NCBI GenBank assembly: GCA_022478985.1
Contig: JAKSZP010017482.1
Span: forward strand, 19,565 to 83,564
Origin: Massospora cicadina
Taxonomy: Eukaryota > Entomophthoromycota > Entomophthoromycetes > Entomophthorales > Entomophthoraceae
Reading direction: 5' to 3'
DNA length: 64,000 bases
Below, in pieces: positions 35,325-45,449 of this stretch. Below the pieces are notes generated by a model. That model saw nothing but the letters and a program-made list of their open reading frames with translations. It did no database searches and was not told the origin of the DNA. Every line of letters starts with the position of its first letter. Within the stretch, counting starts at the first letter, position 1. A program made the position numbers and the translations under genes.

Positions 35325-35855
35325 CTACATTAATGGAGGGTCCCATCTTCTTTGGAGTGCTATGGCGCTTTCATAAAGACAAGCGATGTTGACTATGAAT
35401 CCTCCAAGGAACTTTAAATGCATAGTGGAGTCCATAAGATTGGTGAATATATCAAATCGTCGCCACCTGCCACAGCCAAGAATACCAGGGTAAAGGAGGT
35501 TTTTATTTGAGGAGAAGTTCCCCACAAAGTGCTCATCGCCTGCAACAAAGGGAACAGGTGATAATACATGGTAGCTTGGGATGGTTTGAGACGCCCCGCC
35601 TTTCACAAACTGACCAACCCCATGGGAAGGTCCAGCACATCCACCAGCTCTTGACAGATGAAGTTTTCAGTATAGCCAGTATCCACCAAAGAGAGCGCTT
35701 GTAAGTCCTTCCCAGAAGAGAAAGTAGCCATGAACAAGAAGTACGCATAGAAGGATTTTTTTTACAGAGCCAATGGATGATAAGATATATCTAAGTCCAG
35801 AGGGGTGAGAGTAAATGAGAATATCCCCAGAGAATTCAACAGAGTATGACTTCAC
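35325..35855 (-). pseudogene. Element C aspartic protease relic, DTG kept
   Basis: The active-site stretch reads ALSLVDTGYTENFICQELVD (about 35640-35700), with the catalytic Asp preserved. A downstream piece encodes PGILGCGRWRRFDI and LKFLGGFIVNIACLYESAIA in a shifted frame. The upstream part, KSYSVEFSGDILIYSH, joins Gag to the protease. Confidence 0.7.
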
Positions 35856-36244
35856 ATAGCCAGTAAGTTGCTCACGGGATGTGAACGGAGTGTAAAACTT
35901 AACGCTCTATGCTCAGCAGGAGGAAGATCCTTATCACAGAAATCTACACCAGTTAGGATGCCAAGATTCTGGAGGGGTCAGACAAGATGTAAGTCTGGGA
36001 GAGCACCCCCAGTGCCTTAACTGTGAGACATTCCTATTTCGCAATAAAAAAGGGCCAAGGAGGTGGCAGTCCCTCTCATCACTCAGGGTGATTTAACCCA
36101 TGTGGTAAATGAGAGGTGAGTGATGGCATACCCCCTTAAGATTTCCTCCTTTCCCCCTATCTGACCATGCAAGGACTACTCCAGAAGATTAAATGGATGT
36201 GTATGGAGGTGGCGTCAGTGAGAGGATGCCAGCCAAAGGCCAAT
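35856..36244 (-). pseudogene. Element C gag-protease junction region
   Basis: Broken coding sequence upstream of the element C protease, continued across element E at 51125-51420. Joining the two flanks with one copy of the target site gives an in-frame reading (VAGICTHHWPLAGILSLTPP). I cannot assign a domain to it. No complete zinc knuckle is readable. Confidence 0.5.
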
Positions 36245-36878
36245 TGTCAGGGTAAATCCTGACGTTAGCGTAATTCCTGAAATTACATATATCATCAGTC
36301 AGATCAATATGATATGAGATGAAGTTAGATCAAATAATTGCATATCAGATGAATGATTGTAGTGAAAATGTTCGATATATCATTTAAATTACTTCATTTG
36401 CAATAATAATGATTCAATTAATCTCACTAGAACAATTTATGATGAGACTGAGAAGATTCCCAAGCCTTTAAGAATCACATGCAAGTTGTAATCCCATAAG
36501 CTCCAGAGAAGAATAGTGAACTGTTTTAAAATCAATTAAGCTTAGTTAAGTCCAAAAAGTTGAATGGTATATAAAACCAAGGCATTCATTTGGTTAATCT
36601 TTAAAGTCAATAAAAAAATTCTTTATCATGCAAACATTATTAAGTTTATTTCCTAAAGTGTTATCAATACTGATCTACCACCCCAGCCTACAATAAACTC
36701 CTTTCAACTTTCCCCCTTTTAAAACCATATCTTTAGGCAACTCGCATTCCTGCTTACCCACCATTCCTTATAACTGGACACCACTAATGTCCTTGTCATA
36801 CTGGTTTAAACACCTTGGTTATGCTAGCTCATGGTTAGCTACCCCCAAACCAGGTCAGTAGTTCACCAGTACCTGACA
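36245..36878 (+). repeat. Element E 5' LTR
   Basis: Begins TGTCAGGGTAAATCC and ends GTACCTGACA. It is very similar to 50490-51124, with most differences in the first 100 bp. A GTATATAAAACC block near 36572 is a good TATA candidate. Confidence 0.95.
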
Positions 36879-36880
36879 AA

Positions 36881-37800
36881 TTGTCCGCCCAAATTTACAA
36901 TAAATATCCCACTGCGTTTTTACTATTGGATGCTTTGATATCTGCCTTGTTGATGGATAGTTACCAATTGCTTGTGCGGATGCTTTCCCCAATAAAGAAA
37001 TATAACAACTTACAAAGGAGCAGTAGGACCCATTCAAGTGCAGACATTGAATGTGGCCAACCATACACCTATGGCTTACCCTATAGTTCCCTTACAAAAA
37101 AAATTATCTTTAGCTGAAGTGAAAGAAGGTCCTACGTTGTTGGGGCATATTCTAAATCTTATCCTGAGATCTATTCAGATGATGCACGGAAAATTTTGAA
37201 GTGGCTATACAACTCACTGGTGATGCGCTGAGTTGGTTTATAAAGTCAACTAGAAGAGAATGATAATGTGTGCATTAACTATGAGGAATTATAAAGTCAA
37301 TTGTTAGCAGCAGCAACCCACACTAATACCAGATTAAAGGCAAGGATAGCCTTGATGAATTTTCAGCAAGAAGGGAAAACTGTTGAGGTATACATACAGA
37401 TGTTACCTCTACCGCTGCCTCCCCAAGTTTGATTCTGGTAGAGGAACTTTGGGTAGGGGATGACTATGACTGTGTTGGCGTTGCGCACCAATGCCCCAAA
37501 CCAAGATAGCGGATAGCAAAGGCAGTTCATGGAGTTCCTGGCCTATCATATGCTGCGCATGAAGGTTTTCGGATTTTATCCTCCTTTCCCATTTATTTAC
37601 TTTCCCCTCTATTGGTGCTGTATTGTCCCCAGGTTGCCCACCTCAATAAAAAATATATTTATCCATACAAATGTTCCCAGATATCTTTCAGAAGATAGAG
37701 TTAGATAAAATTATTGGAGCACTTTACTTCAGACAGGGGTTAGGAAGTCGCTTAGCAGATCTAATAAGACATCATCCTACCACTCTGCCATCAAAAAAGT
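36881..37800 (+). pseudogene. Element E gag relic
   Basis: Pieces in different frames: KLSAQIYNKYPTAFLLLDAL, a VQTLNVANHTPMAYP stretch, a capsid segment FEVAIQLTGDALSWFIKSTR (about 37197-37256) and FQQEGKTVEVYIQML just before the LINE fragment. The reading resumes after that insertion as IQMFPDIFQKIELDKIIGAL and FRQGLGSRLADLIRHHPTT. Capsid homology is clear from the ALSWF region. No zinc knuckle is visible. Confidence 0.7.
37408..37663 (+). mobile_element. 5'-truncated LINE fragment, 256 bp
   Basis: Flanked by imperfect 15-bp direct repeats CATACAGATGTTACC (37393-37407) and CATACAAATGTTCCC (37664-37678), which interrupt the gag frame of element E. Its end (CCCACCTCAATAAAAAATA) resembles the 3' ends of the other LINEs in the window. 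It is a typical aborted target-primed insertion. The family could differ from LINE copies 1 and 2. Confidence 0.7.
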
Positions 37801-37822
37801 TATTGGTATTGCACAGAATTTA

Positions 37823-38140
37823 ATGATGAGTGTTGGCGGACCAGAAGAATGCTGTATTCAAAAGAATTACAAGAAGAGAAACCCCTGGATCATCTTTTCC
37901 TCATTAAAGAATAATACACAGCCTTATATATTATTAAGTGTGGACTTACATGTTGGAAAAGAAGTGTTTGAAAACTATGGCTTTGCTGAACAGTGGGGCC
38001 TCACGGAACTTCATCTCAGAGCATGCAGTGAAAATGATGGGTTTGATTGCAAAGAAACCTTTGATGAAAGTAACCTTGGTTAATAATTAACAGTCTTTAG
38101 CTTACCACTACTCAAGTCACATTGACTTGAAGTTTGGGGT
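37823..38140 (+). pseudogene. Element E aspartic protease, catalytic Asp replaced
   Basis: One frame reads MALLNSGASRNFISEHAVKM (about 37978-38037). The expected active-site DSGA is NSGA, a single G-to-A change. The ASRNFIS context is typical of chromovirus proteases. Upstream sequence is frameshifted relative to this block. Confidence 0.75.
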
Positions 38141-38386
38141 AAGTAAAATGAAATTTAAGTTTATGGGTCCTGCGTAGTTCACCCCATCCTAGAATTCTTG
38201 GGTATCCTTGGTTGACACAGGTTGAACTCCAGCACAATTATGGACGGAACTCTATCACAATTAAGCTAAAGAATAAGCTCATTAAGTGTGTGTTATAAGA
38301 GCATAAAGGTTTGGACATGTCCAAAACTGTAAACCAGGTTGGTCCATTGGATCCTTGCAAAGGAAAGATCCTGAGTATCTCTCAAG

Positions 38387-39420
38387 ATGGGATTCAATTT
38401 TGGAGAGGAGGAGGCTAAGCAACTACCAGCTCATGGATCCTTTGATCATGCGATTGATTTACTAGAAGGAAAGCAGCTCACCCATGGATTTATTTATAGT
38501 TTCAATAAGAGGGAAAAAATTGCCCTGAGAGAATATCTGGATACAATGCTTGTGAAGGGGTTTATACGGATTTACCGCTTTCCCTGTTCATCACCCTTGT
38601 TGTTTTTAGTAAGAAGGACGGTGGACTATGGCCATGTATAAACTACCAGAAGCTCAATGATATAACCATAAAGAAACAGTATCCCTTACCTGATGCTGAT
38701 CACTTGAGTGATCAATTTCTTGGAGCTACAATCTTTTTCAAAGTTGACTTGAAGGATGCATTCAACCAGATGCGAATAAAAGAAGGTGATGAGTGAAAAA
38801 CAGCATTTAAGACACGATTTTGGGCTATTTAAGTATCTGGAGATGCCATTTGGGTTGTGCAACACACCAAGTACATTTCAACAAATGATTAATACGGTGC
38901 TGGGTGGCTACCTGGTCCACTTCTTTATAACCTACATTGATGACATTTTGATCTATAGTAAGACGCAGGAGGAACACTTACTGCACTTATACTTGGTCTT
39001 TGAGCAGCTTGTAAGGTACAACTTTCATGTGAAGCTATCAAAATGTGAGTTTGCGCAGGAGGAAGTTGAATCTCTTGGTTATGTTATGGGCAGGAATGGG
39101 TTCACCATGGCACCTAGCAAAGTAGATGCCATCACATTTTGGCTTACATTTTATAGCCAGAAGGACGTTCATAGCTTCTTAGGCTTAGAAAACTTTTTCA
39201 GGGATTTTATAAAAGACTTTTATTTTATTGCATTACCCTTAACAAGTCTTACATCAAAAAGTATTCCATATAAATGGTCTCAGGCGGCGAAAAAATCTTT
39301 TTCTGACTTGAAGGCTGCCTTTGTTTCTGCACCTGTGTTGCAATGCTCAATGATGAAAAGCCCTTAGTAGTTGAGACTGATGCTTCATGATACGCTTTTG
39401 GGGGTTTGATGCAGGAGGGG
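38387..39420 (+). pseudogene. Element E RT and first part of RNase H
   Basis: RT N-terminus LPAHGSFDHAIDLLEGKQLT, then an MLVKGFIR block. A 193-codon open segment starts at 38786, with MPFGLCNTPSTFQQMINTVL, the intact catalytic YIDD (FITYIDDILIYSK) and KLSKCEFAQEEVESLGYVM. RNase H opens LVVETDAS, has a stop, and continues as AFGGLMQEG to base 39420, where element F inserted. The sequence resumes at 48618. A frameshift lies between 38641 and 38786. Confidence 0.85.
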
Positions 39421-40054
39421 TGTTGGGATTCTTACATGAATGGCAGATTTGGATGCATTGGAAAATAGGAATCAATCAAGAACTGACCACAAGGTTCACA
39501 ATTCTGTTGGGGATAATCCCCAGTGAAAGTCAACAGCTATTAAGGTTGGCGATCAATCCTGATTTAACCCAAAAGCCCAAACTTCTGTCAGACATCATCC
39601 CTGACGTAAGTTGACTATGATCAAATTAGCAATCAACTCTGACCAATATTCCAGAATCCTGCTCCCTCAGAGTCACACAACATCAGGGTTCAAACCTGAG
39701 CTGTGAGGCGAGCTCTATCAGATTAACTGAGTTAATTGGGGCTTGTACTGAATTTAATTTGTTTATCTATTAGATCTAAGCTTGGACGGTTTAGATAGTC
39801 CCTGATAAATTCCTTAATTTCCCTAAAAAAGTGGGTATTAATTATAGACCTTATGCTTTTTCTCCCCTTTTTTCAATTTCAAGTGAAATTTGTATTTATT
39901 TTGAATTATCAAACCAGAAATTATATGTGATTAAAACAAGACTTCTTGACCAAGAGAAGCAACCCTGGTAAGAAACCAACACCCTCAAACTTTGGGTCAT
40001 CCAACCCACAAACAGTAAAGAGGATCTGTGGTACTAACCCATGATTCTGAAAAA
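39421..40054 (+). repeat. Element F 5' LTR
   Basis: Begins TGTTGGGATTC and pairs with 47980-48617. The 3' boundary is placed two bases before the PBS, as in elements A and B. It is visibly more diverged from its partner than the two element E LTRs are from each other. On the minus strand, tRNA-like A-box and B-box motifs lie at about 39686-39732. Confidence 0.85.
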
Positions 40055-40056
40055 AC

Positions 40057-40074
40057 TGGTGCTCACTGCCAGGT
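40057..40074 (+). promoter_or_regulatory. Element F primer-binding site
   Basis: TGGTGCTCACTGCCAGGT immediately downstream of the 5' LTR, with the 11-base core shared with elements B, G and I. Confidence 0.7.
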
Positions 40075-40126
40075 TTCACCCCAAGTTTGCGGTGAAAAAT
40101 ATAAAAAATAAAAAACAAAAGCAAAT

Positions 40127-42039
40127 ATGGATAATAACAATTTTGTCTTAGAAAACTTCTCAGATTGTGAAGCTGCCCATCTTAGTGAATGGGCAATTAA
40201 CTTATTTGTTGGGAATACCATAACCAACCATAATGTTTTTTTCCACCTTCTATGGAAGTAACTCCACGCTCCATCCATTGGCTAATATAACTTAAATCTT
40301 TCTGACTTTGCAGAGGCCCTCCACTCCTCTTATCTGGGGCCTTCATCCCTGGGGGCAAAGCCAGTAGAAGAAGAGCTCTTGCTGTTCCAGCCCCTATGAT
40401 GAACTTAGTCCAAAGTTCTTCGCTGGATATAGAACAAGTTTGAGCTGGACGTACGGAATGTTACCTGTGTCAATTTGTACATCCCACTTTATACCATTTA
40501 CTTCAACTAGCGTGGTTTCATCATCATGAATTATTCCGCCACTTGCAGCTTTTGGAGACCATATACTCGCAGATCATCCAACTCTATCAATCTGCCTCCC
40601 AGTTTGGCAATTAAAACAAAACTGCTATTGTAGAAAATCGGCAGTTTATTAATGAAATACAAGATGTGCTCACCCCTTTAGATCAAGGAGTCACGATTTT
40701 CATTTGAATAGAACTCACAACTTGTTTTAGCCAACTAGAGGTTGTTATACATAATCAAGCTGTAGATTGTACCCACAAAGTATGCTATGAGCTTGATAAA
40801 TTTATCACTTCTGTTGATGAACGCCTCCAAACCTTAGAGGAAATGATCTATGAAATAAAAGAAGGCCATAATAGTTTCTATAACTCTGGGGCATCAAGGT
40901 TGGCCTGGTAAGCGTGGACCTCCCGGTTATGATGGCTGTGAAGGTGAGCAAGGACCACCTGGTCGTGATGGAAAGGATGGTGAAAGGAAACCATTGGTCA
41001 TAATGGTCAAGATTGAGGAAGGCGCCCCTGGGCCCAGAGCTCTTCCAGGACCCAGTGGTGACTCTGGAATCCCTGACAAACGCTTCCAGGCCTTAATCCA
41101 ACAAATAAAAATCTTGATGTCCAATTAGGACGCGTCGCCCAAGGAGCCCAACTTACTCAAAATGCAGTTCCACTCTCTCCCAAAGTCTTCTTACCTGTTC
41201 ATCATGAGCGCCTTGGGACCTTGGCCACCCTACCTGCTTTGGTATGTGGATTGGAGCAACAAATGCTAACCACTGAACAACATAAAGTCAACCTCCAAGC
41301 AGCTAATACTTTTCTAAAAATTAAAGTACGCAAATTAAACCAACTTGTCACCACAAAGTTGGCTCTCAGTACCACTCACAAATGAGTAGATCTCATAGTT
41401 GACGATCTTAACGATCTGCAGAGACAAGTGGATGCGCTCCAACCTCAAGAGTATTACCAAGATACCAACTCATCATTAGGGGAAAGCACTGTTCCCACAT
41501 CAGTTTATGTTTGTTCATCCTCCAACTCCCCCAAGTGGTACATTAAACCTTCTTTCAAAAAATATGTCCATGAATAGGGAAGCATTTTCTATTTCTTATA
41601 TTACTATGAAAGCTCTATGGAGGAAGCGACTGACTATCAACAACTCAAACATTTGACTAACTGTCTTAGCCATATGGCACAAGACATTATGGTCCCCCAA
41701 CTGATGCAATGCCCTACTTGAACCAATGCCAAGGCTGCTTTTCTTCAGAAATTCAGGAGCGACTTAGCCTTAACTAACCAAAAACAAACAAACATGGGTA
41801 TCAGCCTTAATTGAGGGGAAACCATAAGGATATTCGCCCACTATTTTTGCCTCAAGACTCAAATTTGGTTGCAGGGAATCATCTTACGTTAGACAATGTC
41901 TTTGCCGCTGCGTTTTCAGTATTTAAGCATATTCCTAATATCTTACTTTATCTTAAAGCAGTACAGTCTAACTTAACGTCCCTCCTCCACATTAAAGAGG
42001 CTATATTGGAAATCCTGTCTGAACTACATAAAGCCATCA
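40127..42039 (+). pseudogene. Element F gag, first part, with collagen-like segment
   Basis: Start ATG 40127 (MDNNNFVLENFSD), like the MDS starts of elements B and G. A helical stretch near 40800-40860 (VDERLQTLEEMIYEIKEG) looks like a coiled coil. It is followed by eleven uninterrupted Gly-X-Y triplets at 40889-40987, including GPPGYDGCEGEQGPPGRDG, and a frameshifted continuation to about 41084 (GPSGDSGIP). A second helical region and a capsid-like region follow. Stops and frameshifts are frequent. The frame is interrupted at 42039 within LHKAI by the ORF1-only LINE and resumes at 43974. Confidence 0.75.
40889..41084 (+). other. Collagen-like Gly-X-Y coding segment in element F Gag
   Basis: Eleven successive triplets GHQ GWP GKR GPP GYD GCE GEQ GPP GRD GKD GER. 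After a frameshift, further pieces (GHN GQD; GAP GPR; GPS GDS GIP) read as the same repeat. In collagen-like proteins such repeats form a trimeric triple helix next to coiled coils. A similar segment lies in the gag of element G. Confidence 0.85.
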
Positions 42040-43973
42040 TGAAAACTTATCTTTCCACTTGACATCACTTTCAAGCGATTTATTAAAAGTAACCGTTAAT
42101 TTCCATTGCCACCTACACCACATCGGTTTTCCATTTATGTCAACGGATCTGCCACTTGCTGCCTCAGTGTGGGGCAGCAACGCTTCACCTGCTAGCGTTT
42201 TCTGCCCGGCAGGCACGCGTGTGAACTGGCTCATCCAGTCCGCCTAATGCATTGGGCTGATTTGTCCTTCCGAGGGACTTATTATTACACTTAGCGCAAG
42301 TCCACCCAGCCCGCCCCCACCCCTAGCCCTACCCTGATCTGATATTCGCTTCTGCTTCCATGTCAAATATGGGCGTATCTTACCATATGCTGACAAAGCA
42401 ATAATTGAGCTGCCAATGGCCATGTTTGCACCAGCTGTGCTTATTGACTTCTGCCCTTACAAGGGCTATTTTGATATAGGCTTTCCCATTGAAGATGATG
42501 CGGCTGCTGCAGCAACTACGCCCTTAATATATAAAAACACACTCATTACCACCACCCATATACGCCTCCGCAGTAATACCACATTGGTGTTGACTTTTGC
42601 AAACCTTCCTTTGCACCTTCCCTCTCAAACCCTCTATATAGAATTTATAATGGGGCTTTCCAAATATGGTACAGACCCCATCCTCCACTTCCTGGTCCTG
42701 AGCGGTGCTGAACAATTAGTGGCACCACAGGCAATGGCCACCATTACCCCTCACCAGCCAACCATAGCCTAACACATCCCACCACGTGCCCATATCCCAT
42801 CTTCAACAGATCACTTCTTTTGGGCTCATATTGACAACGGCCGCACAGTTTGCCCCCTCTGCCATAAGTTGGATCATTCCAAAAAAGCCTGTCGCTACAA
42901 TTAAAAAAATGCGGAACCTGACAAGCCTACATGTGAGGCCACACAAACAGTATTTGAGTGGGGATTTTGGCTGCCTCCACCCCCTCATGTGGATTGCTCA
43001 AAAAATCAGGTAACCTTTGTAACTAAAGCCCAAGCTGGCTTAATTTCCAACAATATACCCAATCAGGAGCAGTTTTGGACCCAAATTCAATCCAACCAGT
43101 TTCCCGCCCCAAAACTTACCCAACCAAAACCAAGTCTCTCTGAAACAATCATACTCAACCAAAATCTATGGGACTTATTGGATGAAAAAACTGAATCTAG
43201 GGAAATTGTCCCACCTCCTGACTTTCCAATCAATCTGGAGCCATATATACCTTCAGATTTCGATGCCCCATTTCCACCCAAGAAATATGTCTCCAAACCC
43301 ACCGCTACCCCATCCTTGAGTGACCATCAACTTGCTGAGGCCGTGGTGACCTCTCCTATAAGCCACCATCTCCATGAAGCTGTGGTACTCTCAATTGCTG
43401 AATTTAAAGAAGGGCTACATTTAACGATTTTCCCTGCCAATTTCCCTAGGGCTGCAAAAGTGAAAATTGAACGATTAAGAGATACTGCCACCTCTGCTGT
43501 CAAGAATGTTGTTGCACTAGAAATTTTTTTCTCCACCACACATATCACCAAAGCTAATAACACGAAATTTTCCCAGCTTCATGATGCACGCATACAAGCT
43601 GAAACCATGTTGCCAAATCCTGGAGGCTTTGCTCCAGGCCCAGATTGTTACTAGAGATCTCAACAAATATCTATTTAAAATTGACCCACATCCAGCGGAT
43701 GCCCCACCCCATTGCTCTCAGATTTGATCTTCCTCTTCAATGCTGGAGATATAATCGATAATCCACCTGACCCCCCTCCCCCTCCACCATGGTGGGATAA
43801 ACAGTTCATGGCTGCTACACCTAGTAGGTTAATTTCCATTTTTTTGGTGTCTTGCCACTCATTTAGGGTGTTTAGTTTGTTTTTTCAGTTTGAATATTTG
43901 TTTTTTTGTGTTGGTAATGTCTATTCCCTGATCAGCTTACCTCAATTAAATTTAAAAATTTAAAAATCAAAAA
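42040..43973 (+). mobile_element. ORF1-only LINE (half-LINE) in element F
   Basis: Flanked by near-identical 15-bp direct repeats TACATAAAGCCATCA (42025-42039) and TACATAAACCCATCA (43974-43988). Removing it restores the gag reading LHK(A/P)IRLSRF of element F. It has a GC-richer 5' region, one ORF related to LINE ORF1 and a 3' UTR ending CAGCTTACCTCAATTAAATT plus an A/T tail. No endonuclease or RT sequence is present. It was therefore inserted by target-primed reverse transcription without coding for it. Confidence 0.8.
42338..43654 (+). pseudogene. ORF1 of the half-LINE, with CCHC zinc knuckle
   Basis: Related to the ORF1 of LINE copy 2: GYFDIGFPIEDDAAAA aligns with GWLDLGFENKIAADEAAA. The zinc knuckle CPLCHKLDHSKKAC fits CX2CX4HX4C (about 42856-42897). 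FEWGFWLPPPPH follows, where LINE copy 2 has FPWGAQGCYLL. The last 221 codons (42989-43654) are open and rich in Pro and Ser. A frameshift near 42770 and a stop near 42901 break it. The first in-frame ATG in the conserved part is 42416, but the frame is open from about 42338. Confidence 0.75.
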
Positions 43974-44160
43974 TACATAAACCCATCAGGCTATCTCGTT
44001 TTAGCAACAATAAGCCCCAGTCCCAAGTATTGGCCGTTACACCCCTTGATTTGCCTACACCTGAATTATACTGCACTCATTGCAGAAGAAATAACCACAC
44101 TATAGCCAACTGCCACATCTTTCAACGTAAGTTGCCAAAAGATCAGTCAGTATAGGGCAA
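43974..44160 (+). pseudogene. Element F gag, nucleocapsid part with zinc knuckle
   Basis: Resumes the Gag frame after the half-LINE. CTHCRRNNHTIANC is a perfect CX2CX4HX4C knuckle (about 44071-44112), followed by HIFQRKLPKDQS and a stop. This is the nucleocapsid end of Gag. Confidence 0.85.
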
Positions 44161-44419
44161 GAGGCTCCCTATGCTGACGGAAAACAAGTGCCTCAAGACC
44201 CTAGTTCTAGTTCTAGCTTTATACCCAGTACTTCCGGTTGTTTTGTGTTAGCTGCACCAGCAGAAGTTGAAGTCCCTCTGCCTATTCTTTTGAATAAAAA
44301 CCTCCATCTTTCTTAGTTATATGTTGTTTAGTTATCAAACAAATTTTTGTAGTCAGCTTTTATATAGAAAGCCAATCATTGGCAGATAAAACTTTTAAAT
44401 GTAATTAACAACCCTGATC

Positions 44420-44800
44420 TTGGCCACAGCAGAATCCTCTGCTTGCTTCACTGCAAATCCCCAATGACAGTTTAAGAGCTATTAACTCTCAATTTGGATC
44501 ATTGGTGGTTTGGGTTGAAGTAGTAGTCCATAAGGTAAACTCCTGGAAATAATCAACACTGGCTCTCCAGTTAACTGTTATTTCCTCCCAACTTATCCAA
44601 AATATAAAGATGGCTCCCAATTTGATTCATGAAGGCGAATATGGGACAGCAGGTAGTCAGTCTACCAAGGCGATAGGAGCCTACTCTGCTTTACCCCTTC
44701 ATTTTAGGAAGTTATTAATTACTTCCCCCACCATTGTGCTATATAATGATAACTAAAAATTTCTTTTTGGGGAATTGATGGGGAGTCTAACTTCATCATC
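44420..44800 (+). pseudogene. Element F aspartic protease, catalytic Asp replaced
   Basis: Reads EIINTGSPVN (about 44546-44576), in which DTGS has become NTGS. After a frameshift comes EYGTAGSQSTKAIGAYSALP, closely matching element B (EYGTAGAHTTISLGAYS) and element G (EYGTAGPQST), so these three proteases are of one lineage. Confidence 0.75.
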
Positions 44801-44973
44801 AACAACAAGAAAAATTAAATCCTTATTAGGATATCAGATTCCGTTAATATTCAAATTTCCCGTCAAAAGTAAAGGAGCCCAAAAAACAAACATGTTTCCT
44901 CGGATACCCATCCTCCATCTGCAAAATTGAGTACCAAGTATTAGGAGAAAAAACTAAGTTACCCCTGGAGGCT

Positions 44974-45327
44974 GTGGATGCCAAAGAGGGGATCCCTCCA
45001 TATTCCCCTAATTCTGTTACAATACCCTCAGGCTCACAAGTTATTGTGGATATGGGGATTCAGATTCTTACCTCTCTTGATCAGATATTGGAGCTTAGTG
45101 GACACCCCAACCCTTCCATCAAGGAAGCACTAACCTGCCTGGGGATTTTGGATCCATCCTACAGAAAATTTATCTCTATTCTTATAGAAAACTTAACATA
45201 TGAAACCATCCAGGTCCCTCAGCATGCGCCTATTGCTTATGTAAAACTATATCCCAATAATAAAATTGCCAATGTGAGTTACTTTAACTCATTACAGGAT
45301 TTGGGATTTAATCCCCGCCCACCATAG
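44974..45327 (+). pseudogene. Element F dUTPase-like domain between protease and RT
   Basis: An open stretch of 117 codons. It reads VTIPSGSQVIVDMGIQI, then SGHPNPSIKEALTCLGILDP with SYRKF, IENLTYETIQVPQHAPIAYV and KLYP. This follows the trimeric dUTPase pattern: I-P-x-G with V-x-x-G-I-x-I, an S-G motif, G-I-x-D-x-x-Y-R, and a final strand with IA where the family has RIAQ. dUTPases hydrolyse dUTP and so limit uracil in cDNA. The C-terminal Gly-rich motif V is not seen and motif IV lacks Gln. The assignment is by motif reading. Confidence 0.6.
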
Positions 45328-45449
45328 CTTTGGTTGATAGTAGAATTGGGGATAATCTTACCCCAAACAAACACCAAGATGTTATACACCTCCTTGAGGA
45401 ATATGGTGATATTTTTCCTTGGGACCAAGTGACTATGGGAAAATGTCCG

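Noticed and set aside
40889..41084. Contamination with animal collagen DNA
   Set aside because: The repeat lies within a gag frame bounded by F LTRs, and a second, different copy lies in G. There are no collagen gene features around it.
44974..45327. A captured host dUTPase gene
   Set aside because: It sits at the same position after the protease in four elements and is diverged between them, so it is an old part of the element lineage rather than a recent host capture.
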